This document shows, in pieces, positions 5,145 through 7,807 of a stretch of DNA of 7,807 bases (within the stretch, counting starts at the first letter, position 1; each line of letters starts with the position of its first letter). The notes under the pieces are model-generated. The model made no database searches. It saw only the letters and a program-made list of their open reading frames with translations, and was not told where the DNA came from. Made by a program: the position numbers and the translations under genes. This DNA comes from Candidatus Hydrogenedentota bacterium (GTDB taxonomy: Bacteria; Spirochaetota; Leptospiria; Turneriellales; J094): contig RFJE01000263.1 of assembly GCA_003695005.1 (NCBI GenBank), forward strand, positions 1 through 7,807, read 5' to 3'.

Positions 5145-7613
5145 ATGGCAGAATCTACGTTAAGGTCAGGAGCAAATCAGACAATTCCTTCGGGGAGTAC
5201 AGTTTTAGTACAAGGTAGTCCTGTTCAGCAGCTTGTGATTTTAAACAAAGGAAGTGTTTCTATTTCGATTCGGCCGGTTGGTGGACTTGAAAAACCGCGA
5301 CGAATTTTTGACTTGCAAGCTCCGGCTACTTTAGGTATTTCTTCTTTAATTACTGGGTCGAATCTTCCGTATTCTGTTCAAACAGATTCCGATTGTGTGC
5401 TTTCCGGCTATCCAATGAATCGGGATGGTCTTCGCAACTTAATTGCAAGTAAACCAAATATTGGCATATTGGCAATGCGTACAATGCTTAACGAAACAAC
5501 AAAAGCATATAATGCTTATTCGCCTGCAAGCCAGTTTTTAGCGAAACTAAAGCATGCCATGGATTCTTTAAGTTTAGCGTATAAGAAAATTAAACCGGAA
5601 GCTTATGCCGAAGGAGATCAAAATATGGGTTTTGAGGATCCAGTGATCTCACAAGCAAAAACTTTAGTATCGCGGTATGAAGCCAATGGCCAATCTCTTC
5701 CGGATATTGTAAATGAAGCTTTTTTATTGGCTGATCATAGCGAGTTTACAGAAAATCATGCGAATCTAGTACTGGACATTGATCGGGAAGAATTCTCATT
5801 TGTAAAAAGAATGCTTGGCTTGCCACAAAATATTCAGGCTGCCATTGCACAAAAAGATCCGGAAATCTTTTTTAGTTTAGCCAAAAAACTCATTCGGATG
5901 TCCGAAGAAATTCTACATGAATACTCTTCTGTGTGCTCTGCCTGCGACGAAATTTCCGAGGCCATTTTATCCGGTGACTACTCTTGGGTGGCAAAGTATG
6001 GTTTATTAGTAGATTTATTCCAACAGGATATGGTAACCATTCCGGAACAGGAGCTCTATGCAATTACTTCCTACACATATAAAATAGCAAGCGAAATTCA
6101 AAATACGTATTCACGGCTATGGGGGTTAGATGCTCCTGCGACAGATCCTTCTTATTTACAAAAATTAGCGAGTTTTGAAGCAAAAGCAGAACCAGTACAA
6201 GAAACAGTTGTGGAAGAAACAGCTACAGCGGTAGCAACTGGAACAGAAACGGAAATTGCTAAAAAGATTTTTGCCTATAGCGAATTACCGCAAGAAAAAT
6301 TTCAAGAGTATCAGGAGCTTGCTAAAAAGCTAAAAAGTTTTAAAAGTCCATTGGATTCCGATACCGAAGTAAGAAAAACTCGCAGACAAATTAACAATCT
6401 TTTTTGGGAATTATACGAAACTTGTGCTGTAAAATATTTTCAAACACAGGATACTTTGCCGGATTGGTTGCGTCATTTTTTTAACCATGCTTTATTAGAT
6501 GAAACCTTGTTAGAGCCGGAACAAGTTGATTTCATTTATAAAAACAGCGCACCGAATCAACATAGTGAGTATCCCATCCATACTGCCGTAGAGTGGATGG
6601 AGCTTATTTATACCAAAAAAGTGCCAACGAGTGTAAATGAGCTAGGCCTTACTTTTTTTGAAATTTTAAAGCAAGAAAATCGCAATGCTAAGTGGAAGCG
6701 AGAGTCGGATTTACCGCCGGATGTAGATACAGGGGAAGCTAGGCTGCGTTTTGAAATTAAAAACATGATTATGCCGAATGCGCGATTAACGTATGGAACG
6801 CCGACGACTTATATTGCCCCGCTTACAAAATATGCCATTACCATGAGCATGGAGCGTGCTTTAGTTACGAAAGCTAGATTAGAAGATGAAATTCGTCACT
6901 TACTTTCCATTGATTTTTCTGCCTTTTACCGAGAGGTTTTATTTGAGGATGAAAAACTCGGAATTAACCGCGAGTTTATCCAAAAGCAAGTATTTCCGAA
7001 TTTTATTTTAGTGCCGTCCGCAGGAGTAAAATCTCAATTTTGGCAGGAAAAAGAGACAAGAGATAAAGCTTCCCCCGGCCGCTTAAATTTTCCGTCATTA
7101 GCTTGTAGCGATTTACAAGATATGCTTTTAGAAGCAGTGGGAGCTTTTCGTTGGGAGCTTTGCAAAACCATTATGGGGCCGGATTGGAACAATATCTCTC
7201 AACCATCTTTAACTTCTGCTTACACGGATTATATTCAGTTCTTTCGAAAAAATCGAGATTTATCCCCGGAAGCAAAAGAGAAGTTAGCTGCCGAGTTTAA
7301 ACGTTTTCGGGATGATAGATCCCGCTTTGTCCACGATTATAAAATTTGGGTAAAGTATGAATCCGAGGGTACACAAAGGCTCAACAAAGTAGCACGAAAA
7401 ATTTTAGCGAGATATATTCCTTTTGCAAAGCCAATTCGAGAAAAACTTTTAAAGCTGCCTAGCTATTCTGATGTCGTCAATAAGTCTATTAACATTCGAA
7501 AAAGAAAAGCTAATGAATTAGAACCACGATATAAAAAATACCGTAGTTTAAACAATGGTATTTTACCCGATGAGCTAGAAGAAACTTATCGGTTTTACAA
7601 CATGGAATACTAA
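5145..7613 (+). CDS. Large protein with N-terminal cyclic-nucleotide-binding-like domain
   Basis: The 822-residue product has no signal peptide and no clear membrane segment, so it is probably cytoplasmic. Residues about 8-115 read as a cyclic-nucleotide-binding beta-roll: I-P-S-G-S-T-V-L-V-Q-G at 14-24, then L-V-I-L-N-K-G-S-V-S-I at 30-40, a strand pair, and a helix at 91-118. The phosphate-binding cassette is degenerate: where active domains have F-G-E and R-S/T-A, this one has L-G-I (63-65) and L-P-Y-S-V (74-78), without the key Glu and Arg. Residues 120-340 look helical. Residues 345-370 are a Thr/Glu/Ala-rich linker. Residues 370-822 are mostly helical and charged, with no family I recognise. 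The domain may bind another ligand or act only as a structural or docking module. The start is supported by the domain; only a weak AAGG (5131-5134) precedes it. The next ORF begins 5 bases after its stop. Confidence 0.75.
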   Translation: MAESTLRSGANQTIPSGSTVLVQGSPVQQLVILNKGSVSISIRPVGGLEKPRRIFDLQAPATLGISSLITGSNLPYSVQTDSDCVLSGYPMNRDGLRNLIASKPNIGILAMRTMLNETTKAYNAYSPASQFLAKLKHAMDSLSLAYKKIKPEAYAEGDQNMGFEDPVISQAKTLVSRYEANGQSLPDIVNEAFLLADHSEFTENHANLVLDIDREEFSFVKRMLGLPQNIQAAIAQKDPEIFFSLAKKLIRMSEEILHEYSSVCSACDEISEAILSGDYSWVAKYGLLVDLFQQDMVTIPEQELYAITSYTYKIASEIQNTYSRLWGLDAPATDPSYLQKLASFEAKAEPVQETVVEETATAVATGTETEIAKKIFAYSELPQEKFQEYQELAKKLKSFKSPLDSDTEVRKTRRQINNLFWELYETCAVKYFQTQDTLPDWLRHFFNHALLDETLLEPEQVDFIYKNSAPNQHSEYPIHTAVEWMELIYTKKVPTSVNELGLTFFEILKQENRNAKWKRESDLPPDVDTGEARLRFEIKNMIMPNARLTYGTPTTYIAPLTKYAITMSMERALVTKARLEDEIRHLLSIDFSAFYREVLFEDEKLGINREFIQKQVFPNFILVPSAGVKSQFWQEKETRDKASPGRLNFPSLACSDLQDMLLEAVGAFRWELCKTIMGPDWNNISQPSLTSAYTDYIQFFRKNRDLSPEAKEKLAAEFKRFRDDRSRFVHDYKIWVKYESEGTQRLNKVARKILARYIPFAKPIREKLLKLPSYSDVVNKSINIRKRKANELEPRYKKYRSLNNGILPDELEETYRFYNMEY

Positions 7614-7618
7614 CCTAT

Positions 7619-7807
7619 ATGATTAAAAAAGAAGTTCGACTACAAAAATTACTTACAACCTTTACCGATGTCTTTACCACATTGCTAGCAATTTATACAG
7701 CGAAGACATTGCGAGAAGCTGGCATTTTAGGGTTAGGCCCCTTACATGAAGATAGTAATTTATTATTACATGGTTACATGCTTTTAGCATTACAAATTAT
7801 TTTATTC
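7619..7807 (+). CDS. Partial ORF, probable membrane protein N-terminus (3' end off window)
   Basis: An ATG at 7619-7621, 5 bases after the preceding stop, opens a frame that stays open for 63 codons to the window edge. The peptide begins MIKKEVRLQKLLTTF. Two hydrophobic stretches follow: one at about 11-27 (LLTTFTDVFTTLLAIYT) and one at about 48-63 (NLLLHGYMLLALQIILF). The pattern of short basic start, membrane helix, R-E-A-G, then a second helix resembles the N-terminal membrane region of polyprenyl-phosphate sugar transferases, but many polytopic proteins look alike at this length, so I do not assign a function. The tight spacing suggests co-transcription and coupling with the 822-residue gene. 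No strong Shine-Dalgarno sequence is visible. Confidence 0.6.
   Translation, partial: MIKKEVRLQKLLTTFTDVFTTLLAIYTAKTLREAGILGLGPLHEDSNLLLHGYMLLALQIILF

Overview
This window is A+T-rich and all of its genes lie on the + strand. It holds five complete genes, one gene cut off by the right edge, and one possible 8-codon leader ORF. The host is most likely a diderm (Gram-negative-type) bacterium. One product looks like a periplasmic domain joined to an outer-membrane beta-barrel. Another is a lipoprotein with a relaxed lipobox (V-Q-Y-C), of the loose kind common in spirochaetes. Lipoproteins with MORN-like repeats and large cyclic-nucleotide-binding-domain proteins also fit a Leptospira-like spirochaete. 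That assignment is an inference: no rRNA or other phylogenetic marker is present.

Layout. Positions 66-1592 encode an exported protein with a TolB-N/FlgO-like alpha/beta domain, a lysine-rich linker and a predicted C-terminal barrel. A 124-bp gap follows, with a near-perfect Shine-Dalgarno sequence in front of an 8-codon ORF (1619-1645). Positions 1717-2160 encode a small repeat lipoprotein. The 90-bp gap at 2161-2250 carries two crossing inverted repeats and a possible promoter. Positions 2251-3579 encode an exported serine beta-lactamase-family hydrolase. The next gap has an 8-bp inverted repeat bracketed by 8-bp direct repeats (3576-3620). Positions 3677-5098 encode dihydrolipoyl dehydrogenase. 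Positions 5145-7613 encode an 822-residue protein with a degenerate cyclic-nucleotide-binding domain and a long C-terminal part I do not recognise. A final ORF starts 5 bp later at 7619 and runs off the window.

How the genes relate. The first three large genes all encode cell-envelope products. The dehydrogenase is a cytoplasmic metabolic enzyme with no E1 or E2 partner beside it, so the window does not read as one pathway. The last two genes are close enough to be translationally coupled. The 66, 1619 and 1717 starts have strong Shine-Dalgarno sequences; the 2251, 3677, 5145 and 7619 starts have little or none.

I found no CRISPR array, tRNA, rRNA, transposase or convincing intrinsic terminator, and no clearly new multi-gene system. 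The observations most worth checking are the structured leader of the hydrolase gene, the mini-ORF with its strong ribosome site, the homopolymer tracts inside two signal-peptide coding regions, the repeat structure after the hydrolase gene, and the degenerate cyclic-nucleotide pocket.
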